Counted from the stretch's first letter, positions 12,404-27,400 are shown. The stretch is DNA of 64,000 nucleotides from Eleginops maclovinus (GCF_036324505.1 NC_086354.1:8418795-8482794); one strand, 5' to 3'. Notes: generated by a model from the letters alone, not told the origin. Numbers and translations are program-made.

Positions 12404-15400
12404 TAGCTTCTCTAAGTTTCACATCAGGAGTGAAGTTATGATCAGAATGTTAAAGTAAACCAAGTCCTCGCATTCCTGAGCCTCACCTTCTCACTTATGT
12501 AATCTCCATTTTTGATTCCCTTGATAACTTGTCTGTAGATTAGCTCCGTGCTGACCGGGTCTTTTGAGCAGTCATGCCAGGGTGTGAACAGTTCCTTGCG
12601 GATGGAGAGATTCCAGGGCGCGTCCTTTTCATGCTTGCCCTGCCTCCTCATCTCCTGCTCGCACTGAGAAACTGCGTCAAACACGTGATTCCCACAGCTG
12701 CCCAGAGACCACATCTGGAGGCAAAAAAGACCAAAAAGGTTTGCAATTTATCGTACATCAAAACGACGTTGACCTCAATCTTTTTTACATTTTTTGACTT
12801 ATTGTATGACCATGGACATGACTGCAATGATTTTCTGCAACGTTATTGACTTATCCTACAATATTTGGACATAACCTTGATTATTAATTACCAACATGCC
12901 CTTGATCCCTTTTATACTATTGACTATATGTAGAAAATATAAACATGAACTTAACTAGTTTAGCACGGGGGAATTATTGTGCAACATATCGACATGTGCT
13001 CAATCATTTTTAGTGACCGTAGAAAATTGCCAATTGTGTTTACGTGCATGTTTGTTTACTTAAGAATGTCACAAACAATTTAGGCAACATGATGTCAAAG
13101 TGAACATCATATTAAAGAACAAGAATAATATACACTTAATTGTCACTGTTCACTTTACATTCTGTTAGGAGCAGTGGACTGCCATTATGTACGGTGCCCA
13201 GAGAGCAGTGTAGGGAATGGTGCCTTGCTCAGGGACACTGAGGTCTTGGTATTTTGGGGACTTGAACCATGACCTTCTGGTTCCCAAGCCAAGTCCCTAA
13301 AGACTTCGCCACCACCGACCCCTACCCCTGATGCCCTACCATTATAGGTCTATGGCATTGTATGGACATTGCTCATATTCGTAAACAAAGCCAGATTCCA
13401 TTTCTATTTACTATTCTATCTGCTTATTAAGTATGACAGGTCTAGGAAGGTCAGAGTGGATATGACGATACAAATCACAACTGAGTAAAGCTCACCTTTT
13501 CAAAGAGAGTGATGTAAAGGGAGAATCCATGTGTGTCCCGGAGCTGAATCCTTTCAGCCACAGATTGACAGACCTCTGCAGAGGTGGATATCGAGTCCAG
13601 CTGAAGACTGATGGTGCTGTTGTCCAGTAGAGTCACAGACACATCAATGGGCTCCTTGGACTTCGCAGCCTGTCATTAAGGAGAAGAATCACGATAATAG
13701 ATCAAGAAAACAACTTAATAATTCAGAATTGAACAACAAGACACAAAGGGGACTCAGTGTTTGTACCTGTTGCTCAATCCAACAGGGCAACTCTTTTCTT
13801 TCTCCATTGGCTATGATACGCTGCAGGCGCTTAGCACAGTATTCTTTGTAGTCATTTGGCCCTCTGCGTATGAAACTCTCCAAATACTGTGGAACAGAGA
13901 AGAGAGACAATATACTATCAAATCAAGAATGATATCAATGTTACAAATGGAATAAGATTAATAAGAGATTGTGGGATTCTTGAAATCAACATTGATCAAA
14001 TTGGAAATGCTGTGAAAGGTAATTAAGAGTAGAATAAAAACCCTGTAGTGATCACAGAAACTATAATAAAGCAACAAATAATAAAGCTTTATTCATATAG
14101 CACTTTCTATACAGCAGGTGCAGCTCAAGGTGCTTTACAAAAGGGCACAAACACACAAACTAAAACAAACAACAAGATGAAATTCACCTCAGATCAGACG
14201 TTAAGACCTTTTTGAAAACATGCAGCATAACAACATAAAATAAAAAGGAGGTAAAGATAATAAAACAATAAAATAGATAACGATTCCTCTCAAAAAAATT
14301 AAGAAAGACAAAATAAATCGATACAGCAAGATATAAAATCTTTTCAAATAGATCAAATAAACATATAAATACAATAAAATTATAATAGTGTAAATGTAAT
14401 GATAATTATAGCAGAGGTGACACGATTAAAACACCAACTGAAAAGGAAATGTCGCTAATAAAACTGTTACGTAATATAAGTTAAAAGCTATAAAACCTTT
14501 AAAATAAATAAAACAATGTAAAATTAAGTAAATAATAAATACTGAAACTCCACTAAAAAGCTGTGTGTCTTAAGCTGTGAAAATGTCATCCTTTTAAAGG
14601 AAACTTCATTAAACAGAACCTTTTACCTATTACATGGGATATGTTCGATGAAATAAATGGTAAAAATTGAAATAAAATATTCATCCTTGACCGGAACCAA
14701 GGACATTTGACCATTGTGTTGAATGTGCATGCAGTTCAGGTTGTAGAAGACAATAAGGATAAACAACGCGTAAAGGTGTTCACTTATATTTAACTCTAGC
14801 TTTATCTGCATTTTATAATGTTAATCAAGTGCTTTAATCTTATCTTAACTCAATACTTAGCCCTTATTGCGGGCGGGTTGGACATTTTAGGAACTGTTAT
14901 TTTTATCCTTTAACACATATACAGTATGTGATAAAAGCAGAGAGGAGGAATATGCTTTAAAACAAGAGAAATAACAGCACAGAAAATAAACAGGAAGCTG
15001 CGATAATGAATGACTTGCTGCAGACTGACCTTTATGAAGAGCTCTGTTGGGGGGAAGATACCAAGACAGATGGAAAGAAGGGTCCAGCCATGCATTCGGC
15101 TCTTCCTGTTCTTGTTGTTCACCAGCTGCTTACAGATCTGGCAGTAAATCTCATCCCTACTCAGACAGAGACACATCACCATCAGAATTCTTTCATTTTT
15201 CTCCCACAAAGGGGACATTTAAATTGTTACAGCAATGTACAGGTAGAGACATAGAAGATAGGCCACTATTATATACTCATTCACGTAGATAAGTAAGTAG
15301 CAGCAGTATTTATAAAATGTAATTAAATAAGGGTAGAATGAAGTGTGATATATAACAGTAGTAAAATTACAATTATTGTGGCACATACATAAAGATTCTA

Positions 15401-18400
15401 AGGAAACAGCAGCAAACAACATGGCTACAGAAAAAGAAGAATTGAATAATGATAAGCTTCAAAAACTGACTGAGTTACTACAAGGATGATATATGATTAT
15501 ATTGTAAGGCTGCACAATGTATCTACATTATATACTGATGTTATATTTATAATTCATCGTTGTTTTTCCCTTATCAGATGAACACTTATCCAATCTTTAC
15601 CTTATATCTCGTCTCGATAGAGCGTATCCGATGATAATGTTGAGTTTCTCCATGGATGTTAGAGGCCGATCCAGTGTCGGACCCTCTCCGATCAAAATGT
15701 CCTCATCCTCAGTGAAGTCCTCTGGCTGGTAAGGATGAAAACAAAAACACAAATTTAGTATACAAGGCACACAACGAGAAGAAATAATGATAAAGTGATG
15801 ATGAATGTGCTGACCTCCTCGGTAATAACAGAAGCTTTTCTGCCTCCGCCTCCAAGCTTTTTCTTGTTCTTCCTCAGTATTATCTAAAAAACACATGAAG
15901 ATTAGACTGCAGTGCTTCAAATATTGATACATTTTTATTGATTTTTAAAGATGTTTTTAGGCCAGAGAGTGCCTTTATTTGAGAAATAGAATGAAAGGGG
16001 GAGAGGGAGCGGAGGGTATTGCCTGTAATGTGTAATGTACTGAGTGATCCGGCGCCCAGTCAGTGTTTTTAAAAAAAACCAAGAAAATATTGAGAAAAAT
16101 CAATCCTAGTTTCTTGAAGTCCGAGGGGAAGTCTTTAAATGTCTTGTTTTGTCACTCCAGTTTTTGCATGAAAAATAACTGGTCAAATAGTTGGAGCTCT
16201 TAATCACAGATAAATTATAAAGCAACAGAAAAAGAATATATAGGTTTGATATATTTTACCTGGTCCAGTCCAACCAGGCTGCTCAGCCTCCTGCTCTGCT
16301 TGTGAGGCAGCACTCGCGAGGTGATGGTGTTGGATGCTTGAGAAATGGCATCCGCAGAATTTGGTTCAGGAATGTCCTCCATGTAACGCAGTATAATCCA
16401 CCATACAGTCAGACAAGCCTGGAGGAAAAGAAAGAGACAAGGATTTAGGAGTAAACTTTGGCAAATGGAGAAATCCAGGGACACGGCAAGGCAAGACATA
16501 ACTAAACCAAACAGAACGTTCTGAAAGGAAAACAAACAAGGAATTGACAAAAGACCAACAGAACAAGATGACTTAAGGCAACTAATCACATAGACGGAGA
16601 GGGCAGGCTAAAACACAAGGGTGACAGAATCAGGGTGGGCAGACAATCACAACGTAAATGAAAACGTTTCAAAATTAAACAGAGACAGAACATGACAGAC
16701 AGTAAGAGTTCTTCCACTCACCAGCACATCGGCCTCATCATCGTGGGGCAGAAGAGGCTGTCTGATTCTCTGGTTGAAGTGCGTGTGAACGTGGTTGCTC
16801 TGGAAGTTACTTCTGCAAAACTTTTGGAATGAAAATTCCTCATTGACATCTTCAAAATCATCGTCTTCTTCCTCTTCAAGAGACGGGGTGGGGGTTGTTG
16901 AGATCGAGGCTGGAGTGATGAGAATAGAGGGTTCCTCCAAAGACTCTGGCACGGCCCTCCTCTCATTCTTCTTATTGGTCAAAATAGAAAATAGAAAGTC
17001 AGTAATTTCATTATATATGATAAAAATGTTACATTATCAGATTACGTCAACTCACCTCAATTTGATCTGTTGCTTTCTTTACTACCTCTTTCAAAGGAGG
17101 CAGGGGAATGAGGTCAAAAGAATCCTCCTCTGAATCCTCCTCTACGATTGGCTCAGGCTCCACAACTGCTGGCTGGGACTTGGCGATAATGTTCAGTCGC
17201 TGCTTAAGCTCCGCAGTAACTTGCTCTTGGGCCTCCTTCTGCTGACGTACAATGAAGGCCTGCGACAGGGGTGGGGTAGAGAGAGGATAGGGAAAGGTAG
17301 GGCATGAAAGGCGTTAGAATACAACACACCACATCTTGAGATTTATTATGTTAGTTGTAGTTTCAGCTCTCACGTTGTTCCTCCTCTTTGAAGCTTCTTT
17401 TCTGGCCTTGGTTCCTCTTGTGTAAGCCTGCAGCAGAATGATGGCGTCTCTCTTCTGCTTATAGACCTTCCTTTCCCGGTAGCCTCGAACCTAGAGGTAA
17501 TCAGAAATAATGAATAACCTTTAAAAACAATCAATGCATTAATGTATGAATACTTACTGATAAAAATGTATGAAGTCAAATTGATTACAATTTCGCCCCC
17601 CAAAAAAGCTAAAGACTTGTATAAACTCTAAAGCTCATTTGAAAAACATATGGAATACGTTTCAATAAATTAATATTTTATAAATTTAGACTTAAAAAAT
17701 ATGAATAATACATCTCAATCTATATGCAACCCTGATGCACTGTAATATGTTTTAAATATATTTAATGTATACACTTCAAAATGAACAAACTATGTAAAAG
17801 TATATAAATCAAAATATTGTACAAATATTTTTAAATAACGTTTCTATATAAACAATACGCAGTTCAAACAGCATAAAAGTAAATACATGAATGTCTTTTG
17901 GTTGGGACACATTTTAAACCCCTAGAGGGTTTTTAGATATTACGTCTCTCCATAAATAATCTATGTTATCTTTCTTTAAATGTGTAAAGATAGTTCATCT
18001 TTCAACCTGGGACATCGAAAACTAAGTAAAGTTCATCTACAGTATCCACACTACATGCCTGGGTCTGTATGGTGAGTGCTGCTTTGCACTGTCTACGGAA
18101 CTGTAGCTGCAACTTCCGACTGCGGATCTTCGACTTTAGGCGATCAAAGCCGCGCTGGAGCTGTTCGAGTGGAAACAAAGGACAAGGTTAGTTGTTAAGT
18201 TGAAGCTGACGCCAAAGAGAGAGAGCATTATAACAGCTGCAAGCTTTGAGTTGTATAAAAGCTGATGAAGCTTCGGACCTTTCTTTGCAATTTCTCCTCT
18301 CTGTAAGCTCTCCAGTTCTTCTGCAACACAACAGCTGCCCTCCGCTTCTTCAGGAAAGACTTTCTGCAAAAATGAGGAAAAGAAACACACTCATTCACAC

Positions 18401-21400
18401 ACTGTCTCATTGACACCTTTCTTTGATAACTTATTTGATATTTGACCAATTATTTATGCCCTCAGGCTCAACAGCTAAGGCTCGATCCCAAATAAATAAC
18501 TGAAAAAGCTTTAAAAACTGCACAGCGACATGTGTACATATTTATACTTGTATTTAGATTTAATTTGCTTCTTACTCCAGATATCTATGGCCTTTTACTC
18601 TTTTATTTATTTAACTAATTATTACTGATATATATATATATATATATATTACTTAGTTTTTTTGTATAGCACTTTATCTAGGCCCTTACTCCCTTTTTAT
18701 CTTCTTCTAGGCCCTTATCTTTTTATGTTATATGTTCATGTTTATGTTTGCACTGTGGGACTGCAAGAAACAGTATTTCAATTTTCTGTATGTATAACAC
18801 ATGTGGAAATTTTGACAATAAAGTGGACTTTGACTTTGATTATTTTTCACTTTAGGCGATTTGCTTTTATTTGTCCCATCCTGTGTGTCTTTATCATTGA
18901 TACTGCTTTTTCACCTGGCTTTCCTTAGTATGTAAAAAGGTTTATCTTATCTTGTCTTGTCTTATATGGCAGCATGTATATCAATACATAAACACTATCT
19001 GTAGCTGCAGCAAAGGACACATCTTTATGCGATTTCCTCTTTCTACTTTTTATTAGAAACAGCACCTGTCTTTGTATCCCAGCATGACCCTCTGGATCAC
19101 CAGAACTATTTTGCTGAGTTTTTCTTCCCTGAGGCGTTCCAGGATGGCGTCATGGGCATCCTGAAATAAATTGGAGAGAAAAAAGAAGAATTTGTACTCC
19201 CTGATTTGCCCAGAACAATGTTGCATGCAGATGCGATAAGGTTCCAAGAATAAGAAATCAAAATCTTATAAAAAGCAACTCAATTACGGTCAACTCCAGC
19301 ATACAGTACTTCCCTGACGAGTTACTATACATGCGAGTTTATAACACTGATACTATTTCACCAGTGATGTTCTACTGGGTAGAAACGATTAAAAAAGCTG
19401 TGGAACAACATGACTTAAATTAAACATTTTTTTCACCCTCAGGAAGATCTTGTTCCTTCCTATTTTCCACTCGTCCTCTCCTTCAATCTCCGTCTTGCAG
19501 ATGGCTTCACAACAGGCAGCAGCTGTCTCCTGGTGAGAAAGAAAATGCTGAAAAGAGGCTAAAAACGGCCCAAATCTCTCTGCGGGGAGAAAACAACCTT
19601 AACAACCATAACAAAGTTAGCAGTAACAGTTAAGATTCACATAATATGACAAATTATGAATCAACTTCGTAACATATGATCACAACGTACAGTTTTGGGG
19701 TCACAGGCGGTCGTCCTCAGAAGCACCCTGTAGCGATTCAGGAAGTCCTCAAAGGTGTGGCGAATTGGGAATCCCAGTTTACGGATTCGGATGGTGTCCA
19801 ACATGCCGGAGTATCTCAGCTGACGCATGCACAGCTCTCTGTCAAACATCTAAAAAGAGAGCACATCAAAGCATACGTGAATACGATATCTATGTGTGTC
19901 TGAGTTCCATTGTTCTGGCCTTTTGCATCACAGCAACAGAAACATTACTTGTCAATTCTAACATGCTGATGATGAATTCCATATTCATCATCTTAGCGTG
20001 AGAATACTATCATTTGCTAATTAGCACTAATTATATGTCATGAAGAAAATCCATACGGTTTCATGTTATTGTTTATAAACTATCAGCTGCAAAAATACAA
20101 CATTTGACCTGAATCAGACCAAAAGGGTTCATCAAAGTAAAAAAAATCATTAATGTGAGTATCAGATTTCTAGGACTCTCCTCAACTGAAGAAGTTCTTA
20201 GTCCAGGAACACTCATATGATTTTGACGATTAATCAATTACTTAAGTGAATCGACAGATCTGTAAAACCGAGTTTCTCCAGGGAGAATCATGCAAAAGCA
20301 TCACTTTAAACAGGAACATTAAAATGTTACTAAAAAAATAACAAATTGACACAACCAGACATACATATTGCATGGCAACCAATCCAATAGCTGTTGTGAC
20401 ATTCACTCGGAATTACAAGTATCATCCACAAGGCGGGGTTAGAAGAAAATGTAAGAGGTTGGCTAAAGTCATTAGGATTCATCATCTGGAAACCATGAAC
20501 ATCTGTACAAACAGTTTTGCTTTTGTATCAGGTGGATGTTCAGAAATTTTACGGGATAAGTTAGAACTTTGTGGCACAAAACCTTAACAAAAAGGAATGC
20601 CAGATTAGTAGAGAGATTCATCCTCTGGGGATCATACATCTCTGTACAAGTTCCATCCAGTAGTTGTTGATGTAATATAGTCAGGACCAAGGTTGTGGAC
20701 CTGTGCTGCTATAGCTTGCCACTAACATGGGCCAGAAAGAATAATGGCGAGGGAAGATAAATGATTTAAATTTAAAAGGGCATTGGAAAGCTTCCCGGTT
20801 ACTGAGCAGGTTATATTTCAAAATGTTGTAAATTGCTTTATGGCACCAAGCAGGAAGAGGCCATTGTTTATCCAGTGAAAGGGCAGATGGTAGGGGGGCT
20901 GAAACGTAGATTGGAAAATTAACCTTATCCTCTTCAATAAAGGTAGACTCACAAGATATAGGATTTAGGGGCATTTCCTAATTTAGATTAAACCTAACAC
21001 AAACATCACTGACACTTCTCTCAACCTTCCTCCAAATTGCTTATCATACATCATCGCTCAATGATTCAGTCATGTTTCAAGATGCTAAACACAGCATCCA
21101 TTGTGTGTTAATCTGACCATAATATACAGTAGTTGCTCATATGTGATTCACCTGAGACTGCTTTTCATTGTTAGGTTTGAAGCAGCGGATGAAGAAAGGC
21201 TGGCAGGCGGACAGAGCCTTCATCAGGGAGTCCAGAGACTGGCGGAACTGAGCGCTCAGCGTTGCCACCTGCTTACGGTTGTCAGTCTGGGCCTGCATGG
21301 ATGAAAAAAGAAGTCATTATCATGCCAAGTTAGCAATGGAGTGCTGCAGGAATTAGTCCAAAAACATGGACATTTGATCTAATTTTTGCAACTTCTGTCC

Positions 21401-24400
21401 TCTCAAAGTCAGGAGATTTTACTTAAAGGTCTAAAATATGAACATTTTGAACTTTGTTCTACACCATAAACTACATCAGATAATATGAATTTTAAAGCTC
21501 TTAAAAAAGGCGGATGCTATCAAATGGCAAAATGAGACCACTTAACGCACCACCTAAGGAATGAGGAAGAGCACTTTGAAGCTAATTTTGGTTGTGGCTC
21601 AATCCTGGAATTACAACTTCCTGGTCCGTAATGGGAGCCCACCTATAAGCTGTATTCAGTTTCCTCTATATATTCAAAATCACAGCGAAAAACAAGTCCC
21701 CCTTTAAACTTAGTGGTGGTGAAGTCATGTGACAGTGGTGTAGTTACTTTATAGCTTAACGTTAGCTTTTTTGCTATGTTAGCTGTTGCATTTACGATTC
21801 AAAAATCCTATAAGGGTTTTCCGCTGTGAAGCTAATCTTGCTAAACAAAACATGTCAGTATCAAACGCTTGTTAACCACATGGCTAATTTTCAGCAATAA
21901 TACAAAATCCAATTAGACTTGACATTTTGATTCCCGGACAAAAATTGTGATCCCTTTAGAACTAATGTGCAACAAAATAAGATATGATTTAGGTAGCAAA
22001 GTAAAAGAAAATGACTTGCAGATGGGAGTATACTTTCATACCCGTAGAGAGTTGTTGGGTGTTATGAAGATCTTCTTGTTGTTACTGATATTCACATTAT
22101 TGATTGAAAGCTCAGTCTCAAAAATCTGTTGAAGCAGCGTATTCTTGGTCTTCTTCACCATATTGATCATGTCAGAACTGACCGCATCTCTGTTCTTTTC
22201 CAGGAAGCCTTCAAGGGGAAAAAAACAACAACACTATCACTATCAAACAGATCATTAGTCTTCAGTTGGACTTTTGGTGAATTTAGTTTTTTGTACCTTT
22301 GGAGTCGTAGTGAACTTTGCCAGCGTAGTGGCAAATGCCAAAGTCTGTGTCGTATTCACTTCTGGAGGAGATGTAGCTCTTGTTCTTACGGTGTTGTTGG
22401 TTCATCTTGTTGAGCATAGTGGCGTCTGAGCCCTGTGGCACATCAAACAATACTTTGACTTTAAAACAAGTAAAACATATTTCACTTTACTGGCAGATTC
22501 TAGAGTAAACGCTTTAATAAGACTTGGTGTGTGAATTGTCTTAAAAGTAACCCTTGCATAGCACAACCAACCTTTGGAAAGTTGCTCTCTTCATCGATCA
22601 GAGCCAGCAGGTTGCAGGGTTTCATAGCCAGAACATCCAGGATGCTCTGATTGTCACTGAATTCGATGTTATTCCACACAATGTCCTGCTTCAGGTACTC
22701 CTTCTGCTCCAGCTTGAAGATGTGGCCCACGAAGAACTGCTGCAGCTTTTCGTTGGCAAAGTTTATGCACAGCTGCTCGAAGCTGTAGGACGACAGGGTT
22801 ACATTTGAGCAGCTGTAACTAAAGTGCTCAACATGAGAAAAGAAAAGTCATTACCTGTTTGTTTGGAAGTTCTCAAAACCAAAGATATCGAGCAGGCCGA
22901 TGGACAGGAAGGAGGATTTGGGGCTTTTGGTCAACTTCTTGTAGATGACATTGTTGATTTTCTCAACAATCCATATGAACAGCTTATTGTAGATTGCCTG
23001 AGCGATCGGTAAAACAAATGTTAGTTAAATACATTTTAAAGTTAAATGTGATCTTTTCAGCAAGAGTAATCATTCCAACTAAAAAAAGGAATATTAAAGG
23101 AATATTATTTTAAGAAACGTACTGTAGCAAGTTTTATTTAACAACCTAAAATAAAAAAAACCACACAAAGGGTCAACATCGATTTAAGTGTACACTATAT
23201 TTAGAATATTTGCTCTGATTTACTCTCCCATCAAACAATTATACATTTGTCATTTTTTCTGACAAGGAACTGAAGCTGTTATCTAAGTTCTGCCATATCC
23301 ACCAGACTCCATTGACAAAAACTGTAATTTTACCTCGCAGAACAAGGAAGTTGCTTGTCAATCGCTGGCTTGATCGGTCAGTTTTTTTGTGTGTTATTTT
23401 GTGACTTTAAAGATTCTGACCTAACCAAAGTCACACAAAACACAAACAAACTAACCAATAGAGGCAGAGATAGACCAGTAACCCCTGTGTTCTGCTAGAT
23501 AAAATTGAGTTTTTTTCAAAGGAGTTTGGTGGCATAGATGGGGTTCAAGAAGAGTTTAGTTCTTCAGTGACCGGATGGTTGTTAAACCCTGCATTGCCCC
23601 TCTCATAACAACTGCTGTGTCGAAAAACACCTGCCTGCAACATCCTCTTTTAAACTGTGTTTAGTTATGTTTGCTTTTGAGTTTTTAATGAATCTCTCTG
23701 CAATCAATGTTTCAATTGACCTTATGCTGTTATCTTTATCAATTGCAGTACGCAAGATCTTTTCTACACTAATAGGATCCAATAAGGAAGTTGGCAGCCT
23801 TTGTATTGCCAGTCAGTGGGTCCGATTTATTACCTTCACGAAGGCATCTCTACAGTCAGATGCCTGGTCGGCGCTGAGGGGTTTGACAACACTCTCTCTG
23901 TTGGTCTTAAAGGAGCGTTCGGTCAAACTCTTCGCCAGGGCAGACCTCTTCACCTGAAGGGAAAAGATGGAGGTTTTTCAATCATTTCGTGCCGGAAAAA
24001 ATGATAATAAGTTCATGGTTTATCATCACTTAATCTGTGCGCTCGCCTCCAGTAGTGATGCTGCCATGCTGAAGTGTTGGGACTTGGTGACGTTACTGGT
24101 TTCCATGTTATGTTGTGTGTTTGCTGTTGGGAACATGAAATCAAATGTTACAACAACAAGAACACCAGAAAATACAAATACATATAGTGGTTCAAACTCA
24201 CTTAAGTAGCCCTTTTGGGTTATTAAATTATCTGTGATGCCCGTGTCTACAATTGCATTGCATTATTCATTTACTTAAAATGCATTATAATTATTATAAA
24301 GTTATTTTTGGTCAACCAGTGCCTTAAATCAAGTGATAGCTATGAAAGGGGGGAGACAGAGGGGATGATGCGGCAAATGGTCTCAGGACCGATTTCAACC

Positions 24401-27400
24401 TGGTTCCTCCATCAAGTCTCAGTCCATGGGCCAACAGTTCTATCAACTGAGCTATACGACGGCCCCGCATGCTCAACTTTAACTCACCATTCATTTAGAA
24501 ACTTACACTAAGAAAAAATATGGGACACATTTTGGGCTTACAATGAAGTAAAAAAACAACTTTGACTTCTGAGTATTTTAAACTCAAGCTTTACAATTGA
24601 ACAATATATGTTTTGAAGCAATGATGTTTTTAAATCGATTGACACCACAATTAGTAATCTGACTTTAACTTTTACAGTAATTATCTAACTTGAACTTGTA
24701 GTGTGTTGTAACATTGTGGATCTGTTTTAATACCCTTTTTTTGTTCCTTGCATTAAATATAACCCGCAATTTATAAGAAAAACTATCATATGTAACATGT
24801 GTTTACTCACCCTGGAAGCAGACGTTTCCCAGGTGTAATATGGCGGCCAGCAGCTTGAGGATTTCCTGACACTGGATTTCTGAGAAGGTGAGGATTTTCA
24901 TCGCGGATAGAATATGCTGGTAGTCTTTAGCATCATCCCTGCCGTCACACTGGATACAGCAGCCCTGATGCACATGAAAACTAAGGTTTACATTGTTCAC
25001 AGTAAATCGACAAGATTTCACATATTCGGGTTGGCAGCCATTGTAATACCTTGGAAAGGAATTTGTACTCCTGAGCAACGCCGAGGTTCAACGTTTTCTT
25101 CTCCTCGGCTGTGGCTCCTGCCAGTATGCAGTAAAACACATGGTAGTTTCTCTCCCCCAGGGCCTAAAGGTAATGTGGAGCCAAAAATATACTATTACAA
25201 GAAGATAAACTGTAAGACTTTCCATGACTAAAATGCATTATACATCAAAGCATAACTAGTTTTCCGTACTCTTCATAGTGCTTTAAAAAACAGCAATCAT
25301 CGTTTATTATGCCTTTCCTGTATGCATTATAAAGGTTTGTGTGCATGTAAATGGTCTGCAAAGGCTAAAATCTCACAGTTCGCTAAAAGGGGGATTCTCT
25401 CCCACACACTCCCCCAACCCCCTGCCTGAAAAGCCTCCATTTTTGTCCTATGTTTACTTCCATAACATAATGACATCACTATGTAACACTCATGCTTCTA
25501 TTGGCTGGCACCAACAAATTGTACGTAAAAGACTACGGAGGATCTCTCTGAGCAGCTGACCAATCACAACAACAAAATACAAATATGAACCTGGAAATTT
25601 GCAAAATAGGGCCCCTTTAAAATCTTTTAGGGTCAAGTGCCATAACTCTTAATTTTGCTCGTTATTCATAGATATTATTATGTATTTTTTACTTAACGTC
25701 AAGCAAGAATGACCATTTTATTTATCTGATATATACCTCAGATATATAATTACTTCACTTTAAGCACTTAAAGTGACTATAGTGACTAAAGTATCAAATT
25801 ATAAAGCATTACAACTGTGATTGTTAATGCATTAAGAAAAGCAATGTTATGTGTTACATTAATTAGAATTATAATACTCTATGGGAGAAATTGAAGTTAC
25901 ATGCAATTATATTATGTATTAAATAAAATGCTTTAAAATATGTAATGTAAATAGTAAATAGCATTATAAACTCTTATGAATGCATATAAATACAGTTTAA
26001 CTGGGCCATAAACAGACTATAATGCACCACTTTATTTTAATTTTAATGTAATTTTTTTTATTTGCATTTTGAGAAATATTTGGTTACATGGCATAAAAAA
26101 CAGGAATCAGGAAAACATAAGAAAGAAAAAGCAGAAAATAAGAAAACAAGAGAGGAATTGCTTATTAGAGTAAGTGTGCTTTAAATGCTTTATAATTAAA
26201 GGAAGTACACCAGTAAAAGTAAAGGTGTATAAAAGGACACTCTTTGTGGCTGGGAACGACCTGCTCATGTTTTCCATGACTTCAACAAGCAATCATCTAC
26301 TTTCTCTGAGAGTTCACTGTCCATGATAACAGCATGTTTATCTAACCAGCCCTGTTTTTATCGGGGCTATGATAAGAAGGAGCAGGGTGTTTGGACTGAG
26401 ACAACTCACCTGATGGCAGACACGGGATTTCTCCAGGAGATACTGCTCCACACGAGCTCCCTCAATCACTCCTTCCTTATTGAAGAAGATTTCCAAATAT
26501 TTCCCAAAGCGACTGGAATTGTCATTGCGGACCGTTTTTGCATTTCCAAACGCTGCATAGGACAGAACAAGGATGTTTATTGAATTGGTTCACTATGTCT
26601 GTGTATGGGTGTGTCTCAACAGGAAGTTGTTTGTGTTTATGATGGGTCCAAATTCTGGTCTCAGGTACAACAATAAAGAGGGAAAGTCAGTTGATGTTAG
26701 AATGGAGCTTCTTATCTTCTAAGATCTGTCCATAACTTCTGGAAATTTATTTAAAATAACTTTTTTCATCAAAAGAAGTTAGATATTGCTACTGTAACCC
26801 TAGATACCATGGGAAAGTTGTGCCAGGAATTGTTGTTGGTTGAAAAATCCCACAAAGTACTAGCTTTACAGTGTTATTTTTTGTAAAATGTATATTTTAA
26901 TTTGACATGTTTCAGAGATGGTTAGACCGCTAGCCTGAACCTACCAGTATTTTTAATGTAGCAGGCAGCATAATATTTTTTGGGGGATACATTTTACCGT
27001 TTGTTCTTGATGTCAATAAAAATATTTTGTAAAAAGTTTGCAGTTGAATATGATAAGCATAAATCAATGTAAAGATTTGTCGAAGGTGAGCTTGCTGAGC
27101 CACCTCCATTAACTCACAGGTCACAGGTGTTAATCCTGAAATTAGTCACCTATGTACTAAGACAAGGAGCGATTTTGAATAGGTAATTGTTAACAGTCTG
27201 TTGACGTAGTACCTTCTAATATGGGGTTGGACTCGAGGATCTGCTTCTCGATCTGCTGCTCAGAGAGCTCACCGCTGATCGCTGCCAAATACTGCAGGAT
27301 CAGCTTCGTGCTCTCTGTCTTCCCCGCACCTGATTCCCCACTGAGGAAAATATAGAAGAGAAGAGGTCATGTAAAAAAAAAAAAAAGAAAGCCCCACAAT

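Larger units (their letters stand above)
8721..13669 (-). other. myo7b: myo7b exons encoding the first FERM domain
   Basis: Six exons (13669-13496, 12714-12487, 11963-11796, 11616-11499, 11151-11025, 8887-8721) encode about residues 1231-1557. Visible blocks are [20 protein letters not shown] (F1), [19 protein letters not shown] and [20 protein letters not shown] (F2), and [17 protein letters not shown] and [17 protein letters not shown] (F3). The intron splitting the F3 lobe carries the pogo-like transposon. Confidence 0.88.
13767..16970 (-). other. myo7b: myo7b exons encoding the first MyTH4 domain
   Basis: Six exons encode about residues 948-1230. An acidic, Glu/Asp-rich stretch precedes the MyTH4 entry ([39 protein letters not shown]). 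A variable loop follows, including the 23-residue exon 15883-15815. The conserved core is [38 protein letters not shown] and [14 protein letters not shown], ending [19 protein letters not shown]. The order and spacing match myosin VII proteins. Confidence 0.88.
17056..19160 (-). other. myo7b: myo7b exons encoding the IQ lever arm and charged helix
   Basis: Five exons encode about residues 747-947. I can see four IQ-like light-chain sites, centred on [42 protein letters not shown] and [16 protein letters not shown] charged helical stretch ([19 protein letters not shown]) and an acidic linker follow. Calmodulin-like light chains bind IQ motifs in this family. One intron here (17491-18058) has a GC donor. 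Confidence 0.85.

Noticed and set aside
24335..24478. Possible genuine tRNA gene, because of the A-box-like TAGCTCAGTTG
   Set aside because: The spacing, degenerate B box and lack of a paired acceptor stem do not make a functional cloverleaf. Related copies with SINE tails occur elsewhere in the window.
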